Part shown: piece after piece, positions 7,336 through 15,219 of the stretch
Position numbering within the stretch: position 1 is the first letter of the stretch
Layout of the letters: each line of letters opens with the position of its first letter
Assembly: GCA_015075185.1 (NCBI GenBank)
Contig: JABTUW010000004.1
Location: 744,001 to 808,000, forward strand
Source of the DNA: Anaerolineales bacterium
Lineage (GTDB): Bacteria > Chloroflexota > Anaerolineae > 4572-78 > J111
Length of the DNA: 64,000 nucleotides
Direction: 5' to 3'
The notes under the pieces: model-generated
What the model was told of the DNA's origin: nothing
Seen by the model: the letters and a program-made list of their open reading frames with translations, nothing else
Database searches by the model: none
Program-made: the position numbers and the translations under genes

Positions 7336-9180
7336 TTATTTGCTCATCGTGTACGGATTGACCCGCCACATGGCGTTGAAGACAAATCCTTCCAGGCCAG
7401 TCCGGTACGCCACCTGCACGCCGCTTTGACCGAGGAAAGCAAAGGCGCTCTCATCGAGCATGATCCGCTGTATATCGGCAAAGGCTTGCTCACGCTCAGC
7501 CCGATCAGTCACCACTTTGGCCCGAGCCACAGCCTCATTCAACTCCTGGCTGGCCCGCTCCTCCGTCCAGTTAGCCCGGAGACCGACCTTTCCGCCGGGG
7601 GTAAAGGCAATACGGTCAATCGGGTCAATGAAGTCGGGGCTCCATAACCACAGCCCAAAATTCTCCTGGCCGTTGCGATAGCGTTCCAACGTCACTTGCA
7701 GGTCGCCCGGCTTGAGCGTCACGTTGATACCGGCTTCGGCCAGGTCAGCCTGGACTTTCTGCGCCAGGGTGCCTATGGCCACGTCGCCAGAGGTGAAATC
7801 GGGGTATTCCAACTCCACCGTCAGGCCATCGGCAAAGCCCGCTTCGGCTAACTTCGCCTTGGCCGCTTCAACATTCCGTTGCATCCGCTGGGATTGATCC
7901 AGGGCAAACGGCCAGTGGACAGGCAGGATATTGACCGGTGTGGCCGCCGAGCCGCCCATTAACTGGCGGATACCGTCAGTGTCTACCGCCAGCCGGACCG
8001 CGTCCTGAACCGCATCCTGGGTCATGGGGCCGCCAATCGCCGGGTCCATGTTCATGAGCAGGAAGAAGATCTGATCACCCTGGCCCTTATAAAGCGTAAG
8101 ATTGGCATTGCTTTCAAGGCTCGGCACCTGGTCGGCGCTGATATCCAGGGCAATGTCCAGATCGCCGGCTTCGAGGGCCAGCTTTTGGGCGGCTGCGGTT
8201 GAAATCGTGCGATAGATGACCCGGTCAATGGGCGCCGGTTCACCCGCATAGTTGGGATTTCGGTTCAGGATGACCTCTACCAACGGCTCCCACTTTTCGT
8301 ACATGTAAGGGCCGCTGCCAACGGAATTTTGGTTGAGCCATTCTTCAGCCGTATCCGTTTCCGCGGCGTCGGCGGCGTCGGTCGCCCCATGCGCTTTGGC
8401 CTCTTCGCTGTCAATCACGCTAAAAGCGGGAAAGACCAGCCGGGCCAGCAGCGAAGGGTCCGGAGCGGTCAATTTGATGACCAGGGTTTGCTCGTCGGCG
8501 GCCTCAACACTGGCGATATTATCGGCCAGGAAGGACGGGTTACCCTTGATATTTTTCATGCGGTTGATGCTAAAAGCCGCATCATTGGCCGTAACCGTCC
8601 GGCCCGTGCTGAATTTACGCCCCTGGGCCATGGTAAAGGTATAGGTTAAGCCGTCTTCAGAGATGGTCCAGCTCTCCGCAGCACCGGGGATGACCTCTTC
8701 GACGTTATCCGGTGGGAACGTGACCAGGGTTTCGTAGACGGCCCGATTGACCGTGCCGGCATGCACTTCATAACTTCGGCCGGGGTCGAGCGCAACGGTG
8801 TCTTCGGTAATGCCGATAACCAGCGTGGTCGCAGCTTGCTCATCCCCCACCGCCGTGAAGACCGACTCGTTGAGCATTTGCTGGGCCACTTCTCCCGGCG
8901 GGATGCACAATTTTGAGCCGGTTTCAATGACGTTTGGATCATCAATCGTGGCGTAACTACTATCCGTAGCCGCTTTGGCATTGGTCGCGTCAACAATCAC
9001 CGGGTAGGCAAAAATGTTGCCGTAATACTTGTCGGCCAGCGTTGACAGGGAGTCTTCTGACTGGACGATGGCATCCGCCTCGCAGACGACCTCCTCCTGA
9101 GCCAGAGCAGCTAGCGGCGCGATGGCTAACAGCAGCGCCAGCAACAAGAATACAGTAATTCCGTGGGCTATTTTTTTCAT
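7336..9180 (-). CDS. LysM domain fused to peptide-type ABC substrate-binding protein
   Basis: Secreted binding protein of the SBP_bac_5 (DppA/OppA) family, 614 residues. Residues 1-28 are a Sec-type signal peptide. Residues about 32-95 form a LysM-like module (IVQSEDSLSTLADKYYGN, then IETGSKLCIPPG). From about 115 on is the peptide-binding fold, with RSYEVHAGTVNRAVYETLV, AFSINRMKN and GLWLWSPDFIDP as landmarks. LysM binds peptidoglycan or chitin-like glycans, so the fusion could hold the receptor at the wall; this is inference. It is the first gene of the operon with the two permeases and has a structured leader (9212-9290) plus a GGAGGAG ribosome site. Confidence 0.92.
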   Translation of the reverse strand: MKKIAHGITVFLLLALLLAIAPLAALAQEEVVCEADAIVQSEDSLSTLADKYYGNIFAYPVIVDATNAKAATDSSYATIDDPNVIETGSKLCIPPGEVAQQMLNESVFTAVGDEQAATTLVIGITEDTVALDPGRSYEVHAGTVNRAVYETLVTFPPDNVEEVIPGAAESWTISEDGLTYTFTMAQGRKFSTGRTVTANDAAFSINRMKNIKGNPSFLADNIASVEAADEQTLVIKLTAPDPSLLARLVFPAFSVIDSEEAKAHGATDAADAAETDTAEEWLNQNSVGSGPYMYEKWEPLVEVILNRNPNYAGEPAPIDRVIYRTISTAAAQKLALEAGDLDIALDISADQVPSLESNANLTLYKGQGDQIFFLLMNMDPAIGGPMTQDAVQDAVRLAVDTDGIRQLMGGSAATPVNILPVHWPFALDQSQRMQRNVEAAKAKLAEAGFADGLTVELEYPDFTSGDVAIGTLAQKVQADLAEAGINVTLKPGDLQVTLERYRNGQENFGLWLWSPDFIDPIDRIAFTPGGKVGLRANWTEERASQELNEAVARAKVVTDRAEREQAFADIQRIMLDESAFAFLGQSGVQVAYRTGLEGFVFNAMWRVNPYTMSK

Positions 9181-9211
9181 AGGTCTCCTCCGTTGAAATT
9201 AATATTTTTCA

Positions 9212-9290
9212 GGTGGGAGTCGTGGGGATATCTCCCACCGAGTCAACACGAGAGATAGGGCTGCCCTGAGAGGTTACGTGAACTCGTGTT
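9212..9290 (-). promoter_or_regulatory. Structured leader upstream of the LysM-fused binding protein
   Basis: Two hairpins precede the start at 9180 in the transcript. One has arms AACACGAG (9245-9252) and CTCGTGTT (9283-9290), enclosing a small AGGG-CTG-CCCT hairpin. The other has arms GGTGGGAG (9212-9219) and CTCCCACC (9232-9239) with a 12-base loop. No known riboswitch was recognised. It could control translation or be a nested repeat. Confidence 0.4.
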
Positions 9291-9366
9291 CGGGCGATTG
9301 GAGCAGAGGCTGGAAGAACCGGCGGGCGTACTGTAACACGCGGCAAGCAATTTGTCAATAATTATT

Positions 9367-9588
9367 TTATGACGACCTCAACAAGCCATGTCGTCTTAGG
9401 ATGCTTTCCAACCCTGCCGCTGCATAACGCAGGCCATCGTGCATGCCCTCGCCATAGGGATAACTCCCCGGCGGCGCGTTTTCCAGCTTTTTGGCATTGA
9501 TCAACCGTTCATTGGCTAAATCTTCAAAGAGGGCGACCAACTCCTGGGCCAGTTGAGGCAAAAGGTCATTCTCAGCTTCCATCGGCAA
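9367..9588 (-). CDS. Small conserved-looking hypothetical protein
   Basis: A 73-residue, mostly helical acidic protein of unknown function. It contains LVALFEDLANERLINAKKLE and a Gly/Tyr-rich turn GSYPYGEGMHDGLRYAAAGL followed by a basic tail. The TTG at 9588 has an AGAGGA ribosome site 7 bases upstream; an ATG at 9582 is an alternative. It starts 12 bases after the stop of the predicted seleno-glutaredoxin, so the two are probably co-transcribed. No transmembrane segment or signal peptide is seen. I do not recognise a named family. Confidence 0.6.
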   Translation of the reverse strand: MPMEAENDLLPQLAQELVALFEDLANERLINAKKLENAPPGSYPYGEGMHDGLRYAAAGLESILRRHGLLRSS

Positions 9589-9600
9589 ATTCCATTCCTC

Positions 9601-9855
9601 TTATAGGTTCAGCAGATCCTCCAACCTGGCCCGATCAAAGCCAATGACCATTTCCCCGTCTATCATGGTTAAAGGCACAGCTTCCGCCCCCAGGGTATCC
9701 ATAACGTACTGCCTGGCCTTTGGGTCACGGCGAATATTTCGTTCGATAAACTCGACCTTATGATCGGAGAGAAACTCTCTCACGCGGCAGCACTCCTGTC
9801 AGCGAGGGCTAACGTGCTCCGTGTTGGTGGAAAAAAGGGTCACCTGTTTTGGCAC
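9601..9855 (-). CDS. Glutaredoxin-like protein with in-frame UGA (probable selenoprotein)
   Basis: Read through one TGA codon at 9799-9801, this gene gives an 84-residue glutaredoxin/NrdH-like protein: VTLFST (strand 1), then U19-Q-E-C22-CRVREFL, then EFIERNIRRDPKARQY and the cis-Pro region VPLTMIDGEMVIGFD. The TGA sits exactly where the first Cys of the CxxC redox motif belongs, giving a UxxC motif. Start chosen as GTG 9855 with a GAAGGA site upstream; no in-frame stop lies between it and the TGA. A 6-bp hairpin with a GUU loop starts 17 bases after the UGA. An annotation stopping at TGA would give a 60-residue ORF lacking strand 1 and the active site. A nonsense mutation is the alternative. 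A six-residue insertion (NTEHVS) before the motif is unusual. Confidence 0.7.
9767..9781 (-). promoter_or_regulatory. Candidate bacterial SECIS hairpin (glutaredoxin)
   Basis: Downstream of the UGA at 9799-9801 the message reads GAGAGA-GUU-UCUCUC, a perfect 6-bp stem with a three-base loop starting with GU. The loop begins 24 bases after the UGA, inside the 16-37-base range given for bacterial SECIS elements, and G within the first two loop bases matches the known SelB-recognition rule. Confidence 0.5.
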
Positions 9856-9881
9856 TTTATCGCTTCCTTCTACAAAAGGTA

Positions 9882-10013
9882 ACCCAAGTTGCTACCTTGC
9901 TTACAATCAACCCGGAATACACCGCAGAGACACAGAGGGCGCAGAGTTTTTAATTTTTCTCTGCGTTCTGAGCGTCTCTGCGGTAAAAATCAACCTATAA
10001 TGGCAACTTGGGT
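9882..10013. repeat. Nested palindrome, family A core with ACCCAAGTTGC ends
   Basis: Outer inverted repeats ACCCAAGTTGC (9882-9892) and GCAACTTGGGT (10003-10013) enclose a family A palindrome at 9921-9984 (ACCGCAGAGACACAGAGG to TCTCTGCGGT). The inner part matches the element at 231-295. The two-layer symmetry without an ORF resembles a small non-autonomous mobile element. It fills most of the gap between the glutaredoxin and the amidohydrolase gene. Confidence 0.6.
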
Positions 10014-10082
10014 AAAGGTACTAAAATAATCACCTTATTCTAATCAACCCGGTTCAGCAAACAAGTGCAGACAAGTATCAAT

Positions 10083-11357
10083 TTATGAGCCGGTCGGTAT
10101 CGAAAATTCGGTGGGAAATCCGTTAACCACCACCTGCCCTTCCTTCAATACCAGTTTAACCTCGCGCAGCGTCGAAATATTTTCGAGGGGGTTTTCCCGC
10201 ACAGCAATCAGGTCGGCCAACTTGCCCACCTCGACCGTGCCCAGGCTGTCGGCCACGCCGCACATCTCGGCGGGATGGCGGGTGGAAGCAATCAAAGCTT
10301 GAGCCGGGGACATGCCCCCTTTGACCACCCATTCTATCTCCGGCACTGCCGTATCGGCGATAGGGTTGAGGTCGGCCCCATTCACCATCTTGACCCCGGC
10401 CTTGAGCGCCCGTTGAAATGACTGCCGGTGCAGCTCCGCTCCGGCCAAGGCCCGCCGGATCGAGTCTTCCGGCCACTCCCAGCGGCGCAGATAGGCCTCA
10501 TCCTGCGTCACCGAGATGGTTGGACAATAATAAACTTCGTACTCCACCATCAACTCGCAGGCTTCGTCGTCGAGTTGATAGCCGTGCTCAATACAATCCA
10601 GCCCGGCCCGAATTCCGATTTTGGCTGCCTCAGCACAGCCGGTATGAGCGGTCACTTTAAGACCCTTATGGTGGGCTACCTCGCAAGCGGCTTCGATTTC
10701 TGCAGGGGTCATCTGAATTTCGTACATGCTCTCCCGCTTGCCCGAAATTCCCCCGGTTATGAACAGCTTGATCCAATCAACGCCCATCTTGATACAGGTG
10801 CGGGCCGCCTTGCGGATCTCGTCAGGACCGTCAGCCTCGATGACCAGGCTGGTGTAGCGCGGCTCGACCCGGCCCTGTGAGCCATGCCCGCCGGTGATGC
10901 TGAGCGCCGGGCCGGCGCAAAACAGACGCGGGCCAATGAGGGGTTTATCCTCGTAACCTTTACGCCAGAGGCCCGCCGGATGGCGTCCGGCGTACGTCTC
11001 GCGCAAAGCGACATCAATAAAGTTGACCTCCGCCACTGACCGCAGCGCGGTAATACCCGCCCGCAAAGCAGCGGTCGTATTGCGGACAGCCAGCAGCGTA
11101 CACTCGGCTTCGCTCTGGAAATAGGAATATTCGTCAGGGTCCACCATCCCGCTCGGGTGGCAGTGGACATCCCACAGTCCCGGCAGCAGATAAGCTCCGC
11201 CCAGGTTAATAACCATTCCCTCTGCGGGCAGATGCACCAGTTGGGGCGGGTCAATCCCGGCAATCCGGCCCGCTTCAATAGTTACCGCCGCCGGGCGGGG
11301 CTGGAGATTATCGCTAACACAATCAATGACCAAGCCGTTAATAAGATAGAGTTTCAT
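10083..11357 (-). CDS. Amidohydrolase (imidazolonepropionase/prolidase-like)
   Basis: Metal-dependent hydrolase of the amidohydrolase superfamily, 424 residues. It has an N-terminal beta-sandwich, then the metal motif HCHPSG after LLPGLWDV (HxH near residue 65), Lys in DWIKLFITGG (carbamylated-lysine position), His in VTAHTG and CIEHGYQ, and Asp in VNGADLNP, followed by SLGTVEVGKLADLIAV typical of the C-terminal sandwich. This set fits a binuclear-site subgroup acting on cyclic amides, dipeptides or xenobiotic carbamates. Substrate is not inferable. It stands downstream of an SDR, a LivK-like protein and an HpcH aldolase on the same strand, consistent with a degradative cluster. Confidence 0.9.
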   Translation of the reverse strand: MKLYLINGLVIDCVSDNLQPRPAAVTIEAGRIAGIDPPQLVHLPAEGMVINLGGAYLLPGLWDVHCHPSGMVDPDEYSYFQSEAECTLLAVRNTTAALRAGITALRSVAEVNFIDVALRETYAGRHPAGLWRKGYEDKPLIGPRLFCAGPALSITGGHGSQGRVEPRYTSLVIEADGPDEIRKAARTCIKMGVDWIKLFITGGISGKRESMYEIQMTPAEIEAACEVAHHKGLKVTAHTGCAEAAKIGIRAGLDCIEHGYQLDDEACELMVEYEVYYCPTISVTQDEAYLRRWEWPEDSIRRALAGAELHRQSFQRALKAGVKMVNGADLNPIADTAVPEIEWVVKGGMSPAQALIASTRHPAEMCGVADSLGTVEVGKLADLIAVRENPLENISTLREVKLVLKEGQVVVNGFPTEFSIPTGS

Positions 11358-11410
11358 AAGATTATCTGGCTACTGGCTACTGACTACTTTGCCTTTCTAA
11401 AGTAATGATT

Positions 11411-12172
11411 TTACAGTGCTGTTAGCCCGCCGTCCACTGGCAAGGCCACCCCGGTGATGTAGGAAGAATCATTGCTGGCCAGGAAAAGAGCTGTACTCGC
11501 AATTTCTTCCGGCTTGGCCACTCGATTGAGGGGAATACGCTCCAGCAGCCGCTTCTTCGTCGCCTCAGGGTCAGGCGACTCGGCGATGAATTTGCGGTGC
11601 ATGGGCGTGTCCACTTCGCTGGGACAGATGCAGTTGACCCGGATGTTGTCGCGGGCAAAATCAATGGCGACCTGCTTGGTCAGCAGCACCACCCCGCCCT
11701 TGGCGGCGCAGTAGGGCGCTTGCCGCGGCGAAGCGACCAGCCCCAACATCGAGGCGGTATTGATAATCGAGCCGCCGCCAACCTTTTGCATCTCAGGGAT
11801 GGCGTATTTGCAGCCCAACATGACCCCTTTGAGGTTGACGTCAATACTCTTCTGCCACACCTCCTCGCTCGTCTCGGTAACCATCGCCGGCAGGGTCAGG
11901 CCGGCGTTGTTGAACAGAATATCCAGCCGGCCATACGTCTCGACCGCCGCGCGAACCATCTGCTCGACCTCGGCCGCTCGCGACACATCTACCCGGATAA
12001 AGATGGCCTCCCCACCCTTCGCCTGGATTTCCGCCACCGTTTCCTCGCCCGCAGGTGCAACCAGGTCAGCTACAACCACCTTAGCCCCTTCGCGAGCAAA
12101 CAGAACTGCCGTTGCCCGGCCAATGCCGGAGCCAGCGCCGGTGATGATCGCCACTTTTCCGTTTAGTTTCAT
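11411..12172 (-). CDS. SDR family oxidoreductase
   Basis: Classical short-chain dehydrogenase/reductase, 253 residues from ATG 12172 (MKLNGKVAIITG). It has the NAD(P) motif TGAGSGIG, DVS acidic region, NNAG, the catalytic Ser and YxxxK in SMLGLVASPRQAPYCAAKGG, and IRVNCICPSEVDTPM. Asp after VVVAD favours NAD(H). Upstream codons in frame come from family G repeat DNA. It is one of four SDRs in the window and closest in style to 21485-22255. Substrate unknown. Confidence 0.92.
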   Translation of the reverse strand: MKLNGKVAIITGAGSGIGRATAVLFAREGAKVVVADLVAPAGEETVAEIQAKGGEAIFIRVDVSRAAEVEQMVRAAVETYGRLDILFNNAGLTLPAMVTETSEEVWQKSIDVNLKGVMLGCKYAIPEMQKVGGGSIINTASMLGLVASPRQAPYCAAKGGVVLLTKQVAIDFARDNIRVNCICPSEVDTPMHRKFIAESPDPEATKKRLLERIPLNRVAKPEEIASTALFLASNDSSYITGVALPVDGGLTAL

Positions 12173-12205
12173 TTTTTCACTCGCCCAAACTCGTTCAGAA
12201 TTTGC

Positions 12206-12279
12206 GTCCACAGATACACACAGATGAACACAGATAGTTCTTTAATTTTATCTGTGTCTATCTATGCTATCTGCAGACC
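12206..12279. repeat. Palindromic repeat, family G (CACAGATACACACAGATG)
   Basis: Left arm with tandem CACAGAT units (GTCCACAGATACACACAGAT), right arm with ATCTGTGTCTATCTATGC. It overlaps the last codons of the LivK-like gene and gives it the tail DSIDRHR. Sister copy at 30043-30126. Confidence 0.7.
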
Positions 12280-13351
12280 CTGGAGTCAAATCACGCGCCA
12301 AGCCCAACAGGCGCATTTGCCCCTGCTCCACCCGCCACAGGCTCACCTGTGGATCGCGCCGGTCGCCGTTCGGCTCGAATTGGATAGGACCGGTGACGCC
12401 GGTAAAATCGGCCATGCTAGTCCCCGCTTCCAGGACCGATTTGCGGTCAGGCTGGCCGGCCTGGACTAAAGCCGCAACCAGGAGGTTGGTGGCATCATAC
12501 ACTTCCAACCCGTAGACCGGCACCGGGCCGTACTGGGCCTGAAACGCCTGCACAAACGCCTGCGCGGCTGGTGCGCTCTCCGGGTCCGTCCCAGCATAAG
12601 TTTGGTAGACCCCTTCTGCCGCGCCGCCTGCCAGGGGCAGGAACTGCGACTCCCGGCTGCCGTCCGTGCCGAACAATAAGGATTGTACGCCCGCCGCCCG
12701 CAACTGCCGGGCCAGGATCGAACTCTCGATCTCGGTCAGGGCAAAATAGACCAGATCCGGCGACACCTCCCGAATCCGGCCAACGGTCGCGCTGAAATCC
12801 GTCTGGCCTTCGGCAATACCTTCAAACAGCACCACCTCGGCCCCTTCCTGGCGCACTGCCGCCCAGACGACCTCGGCCAGCGGCTGGCCATAATCGGTCC
12901 GGTCGTGGATGACCGCCGCCCGCCTGACGCCGAGCACGCGCACCGCATACTCAGCCGCCACCCGGCCCTGCACGGTATCATGAGCGCACAAGCGGAAAAA
13001 AGTGCGATAGCCCTGGTGACTCAATTGGGGATTGGTCGAGGATGGCGCAATTTGGGTCAAGCCGGCGGCGTGGTAAATCGGCGCTGCCGCCGCTGAAGGC
13101 CCGCTGTTTTTGTGGCCCACCACACCCATCACCGCCGCGTCGGCCACAAAGCGGCGCGCAACAAGCTCGGCCTGGGCCGGATCGGCCCGGTCGTCTTCGG
13201 CGCGGAGCGATAAGGAAAAGGGCAGGTTTCCCCGCTCGTTGGCCTGGCGGAGGGCCAATTCGGCGCACTGGCGCATAGGGATGCCCACAATCGCTTGGTC
13301 GCCGCTAAACGGTGCGGCAAAGCCGATTTTGACGAGGAGGTTAGCTGTCAT
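12248..13351 (-). CDS. LivK-like periplasmic-binding-fold protein without signal peptide
   Basis: Type 1 periplasmic-binding-protein fold of the branched-chain amino-acid receptor family, 367 residues from ATG 13351 (MTANLLVKIGFAAPFSG). Family landmarks: GVVGHKNSGPSAAAAPIY, FFRLCAHDTVQGRVAAEY, RAAVIHDRTDYGQ, VYFALTEIESSILARQLR, GLEVYDATNLLVAAL. It begins directly at the mature-domain strand; neither the chosen start nor the in-frame extension to 13423 encodes a signal peptide. No Liv permease or ATPase is adjacent. It may be a cytosolic ligand sensor, or a receptor whose signal is lost. The last seven residues come from a family G repeat. Confidence 0.85.
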   Translation of the reverse strand: MTANLLVKIGFAAPFSGDQAIVGIPMRQCAELALRQANERGNLPFSLSLRAEDDRADPAQAELVARRFVADAAVMGVVGHKNSGPSAAAAPIYHAAGLTQIAPSSTNPQLSHQGYRTFFRLCAHDTVQGRVAAEYAVRVLGVRRAAVIHDRTDYGQPLAEVVWAAVRQEGAEVVLFEGIAEGQTDFSATVGRIREVSPDLVYFALTEIESSILARQLRAAGVQSLLFGTDGSRESQFLPLAGGAAEGVYQTYAGTDPESAPAAQAFVQAFQAQYGPVPVYGLEVYDATNLLVAALVQAGQPDRKSVLEAGTSMADFTGVTGPIQFEPNGDRRDPQVSLWRVEQGQMRLLGLARDLTPGSADSIDRHR

Positions 13352-13368
13352 TGATTTATTCTCCAAAA

Positions 13369-13434
13369 GACCGCCGACCGCCGACGGCTGACCGCTACTT
13401 CTTTTCGGCCGTCTGCGGTCCACGGTCGGCGGTC
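13369..13434. repeat. Palindromic repeat, family E
   Basis: Arms GACCGCCGACCGCCGACGG and GTCTGCGGTCCACGGTCGGC followed by GGTC. The right arm encodes the last dozen residues of the HpcH aldolase (TADRGPQTAEKK), so the element was inserted at, or has moved, the gene's 3' end. Confidence 0.7.
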
Positions 13435-14195
13435 AACTGCGCTTTCACCTTGCCGGCAAAGGTACGGCAGCCCTGCAGGAAAATCAGGTCATTGCTGGCG
13501 ACGGTAATGAGCTGGACTCCCTGGCCAATCCATGGCCCGGCCTGCTCCGGGGTAGGCATCCAGATACCGACGGCGATCCCCTTGGCCCGGGCGCGCTGCA
13601 CAATCCCGCCGACGGTATCCAGCAGCAGCGGGTGATCCAACTGCCCGGAGATGCCCAGCACGGTGGACAGGTCGAACGGGCCGATGAACAGCACGTCCAC
13701 CCCAGGGACCGCCATGATCGCATCCAGATTCGCAATGCCTTCCTGGCCTTCGATTTGCAGGACCACCAGCGTTTCTGCCCTGGCCCGGGCCATGTAGTCC
13801 GGCCAGGCGATCTGGCCGTAGTGGGCCGCGCGGACGGACGGGGCTGCCCCGCGCACCCCCACCGGTGGATAGTGAGCGTGGCTGACCACTTCCTCGGCTT
13901 CGGCCCTGCTGCTGACATGCGGCACGACAATCCCCTGCGCTCCATACTCCAGCGCCTTGCTGACCGAAGTGGGGTTGTGATCCGAAACCCGCACCAGGCA
14001 GGGCAGTTGGGCGGCGTCGGCGGCCCGCACCAGGTTTTCGCAGCCGGCAATATCGAAGGCACTGTGCTCCGTGTCGAGGATCACAAAATCAAACCCGGCG
14101 TAGCCAATCGTTTCCACCTGGGCCGGGCTGGGGGCATTGAGCCAGGTACCGACGAGCGTCTGTCCATCCTTAAAGGCTTGCTTTAGTTTGAGCAT
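13395..14195 (-). CDS. HpcH/HpaI family aldolase
   Basis: Class II (metal-dependent) aldolase of the HpcH/HpaI family, 266 residues, which cleaves or forms 2-oxo-4-hydroxy acids to pyruvate or a 2-oxoacid plus aldehyde. Core motifs: GTWLNAPSP, DFVILDTEHSAFD (base His), QIEGQEGIANLDAI with the metal Glu, and DVLFIGPFDLS with the metal Asp. The C-terminal tail is repeat-derived. The next gene downstream is the signal-less LivK-like protein and the gene upstream is meaB. It suits a catabolic aldol cleavage, substrate unknown. Confidence 0.92.
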   Translation of the reverse strand: MLKLKQAFKDGQTLVGTWLNAPSPAQVETIGYAGFDFVILDTEHSAFDIAGCENLVRAADAAQLPCLVRVSDHNPTSVSKALEYGAQGIVVPHVSSRAEAEEVVSHAHYPPVGVRGAAPSVRAAHYGQIAWPDYMARARAETLVVLQIEGQEGIANLDAIMAVPGVDVLFIGPFDLSTVLGISGQLDHPLLLDTVGGIVQRARAKGIAVGIWMPTPEQAGPWIGQGVQLITVASNDLIFLQGCRTFAGKVKAQLTADRGPQTAEKK

Positions 14196-14211
14196 GGATC
14201 GCTACCTTTCA

Positions 14212-15219
14212 TCATTCTCCGACTAGCAATTGTTCGACAGCCGTATAGGGGTCTAGCTGCCGCTCCACTACCTGTTCCAGGATCGCATTGATTTGCTCCG
14301 GGGGGGTCTGGGTCAATAAATCCGCCAGCAGCCGCTCTTTGAGCAGTTGTTGAATTTCAAAGATCAGCCGCTCCCGTTCGCGCCGGGCCAAAACGCCGCT
14401 GGCCTGTTGGTAAGTCCGGTGCTCGGCCAAAGCCCGCACGACCTCGTCTATGCCCTTACCCTGGGTGGCAATGGTTTGGCAAATCGGCGGACGCCAGCCG
14501 GCCTCTGCACCGGGATTTTTGTCACTGCCAGCAGCCGCTGCCTCCATCAGCAGACCGTGATGCAGCACAGTTTTGGGCAGCGTATTATGAGTCAAATCGA
14601 GCATCATGTTGAGCGCAGCGACCGTCCGGCTGGCGCCCTCCCGGTCGGCCTTGTTGACCACAAACACATCGGCAATTTCCAGGATACCGGCTTTAATCGC
14701 CTGGACCTCATCGCCGAGGCCCGGCGCTTCGACCACGACGACGCTGTGAGCCAGGCCGGCAATTTCCACCTCGGCCTGGCCCACGCCGACCGTTTCGATG
14801 AGGATAATCTCAAAACCGGCTGCGTCAAACACCTTGGCTGCGTCGGCGGTCGCCCGGGCCAACCCGCCCAGGCTGCCGCGCGTGGCCATGCTGCGCACGA
14901 ACACGCCTGGATCGCCCGCCAGGTCGTGCATGCGAATGCGGTCGCCCAGGATCGCCCCGCCGGTGAAGGGGCTGGTCGGGTCCACCGAGATAATCGCCAC
15001 GGTTTTGCTCTCCCGGCGATAGGCTTTGGCCAGCTCGTTGGCCAGGGTGGACTTGCCCGTGCCGGGCGCTCCAGTCAGCCCAAGCAGGTAGGCCCGCCCG
15101 GTGGAAGGATAAAGTTCAGCCAGCACCCGGCGCGCTTCGGGCCGGTCGTTCTCAATCCCGGAGATCTGCCGGGCAATCGCCCGCCGCTCCCCCCGCAGAA
15201 TTTGCTCAGTTGGCGACAT
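14212..15219 (-). CDS. meaB: MeaB-type GTPase (mutase chaperone)
   Basis: G3E-class GTPase that loads and protects the B12 cofactor of methylmalonyl-CoA mutase, 335 residues. P-loop LTGAPGTGKSTL at about 48-59, the MeaB signature DPTSPFTGGAILGDRIRM, ETVGVGQAEVEIA and NKAD for guanine binding, then a C-terminal helical dimerisation tail. It overlaps the B12-subunit gene by 14 bases, so synthesis is coupled. The mutase large subunit is 22 kb away at 37444-39117. Confidence 0.95.
   Translation of the reverse strand: MSPTEQILRGERRAIARQISGIENDRPEARRVLAELYPSTGRAYLLGLTGAPGTGKSTLANELAKAYRRESKTVAIISVDPTSPFTGGAILGDRIRMHDLAGDPGVFVRSMATRGSLGGLARATADAAKVFDAAGFEIILIETVGVGQAEVEIAGLAHSVVVVEAPGLGDEVQAIKAGILEIADVFVVNKADREGASRTVAALNMMLDLTHNTLPKTVLHHGLLMEAAAAGSDKNPGAEAGWRPPICQTIATQGKGIDEVVRALAEHRTYQQASGVLARRERERLIFEIQQLLKERLLADLLTQTPPEQINAILEQVVERQLDPYTAVEQLLVGE

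Noticed and set aside
12173..12211. N-terminal extension of the SDR at 11411
   Set aside because: The extra codons come from a region next to repeat DNA and precede a normal SDR start; no ribosome site supports 12211.
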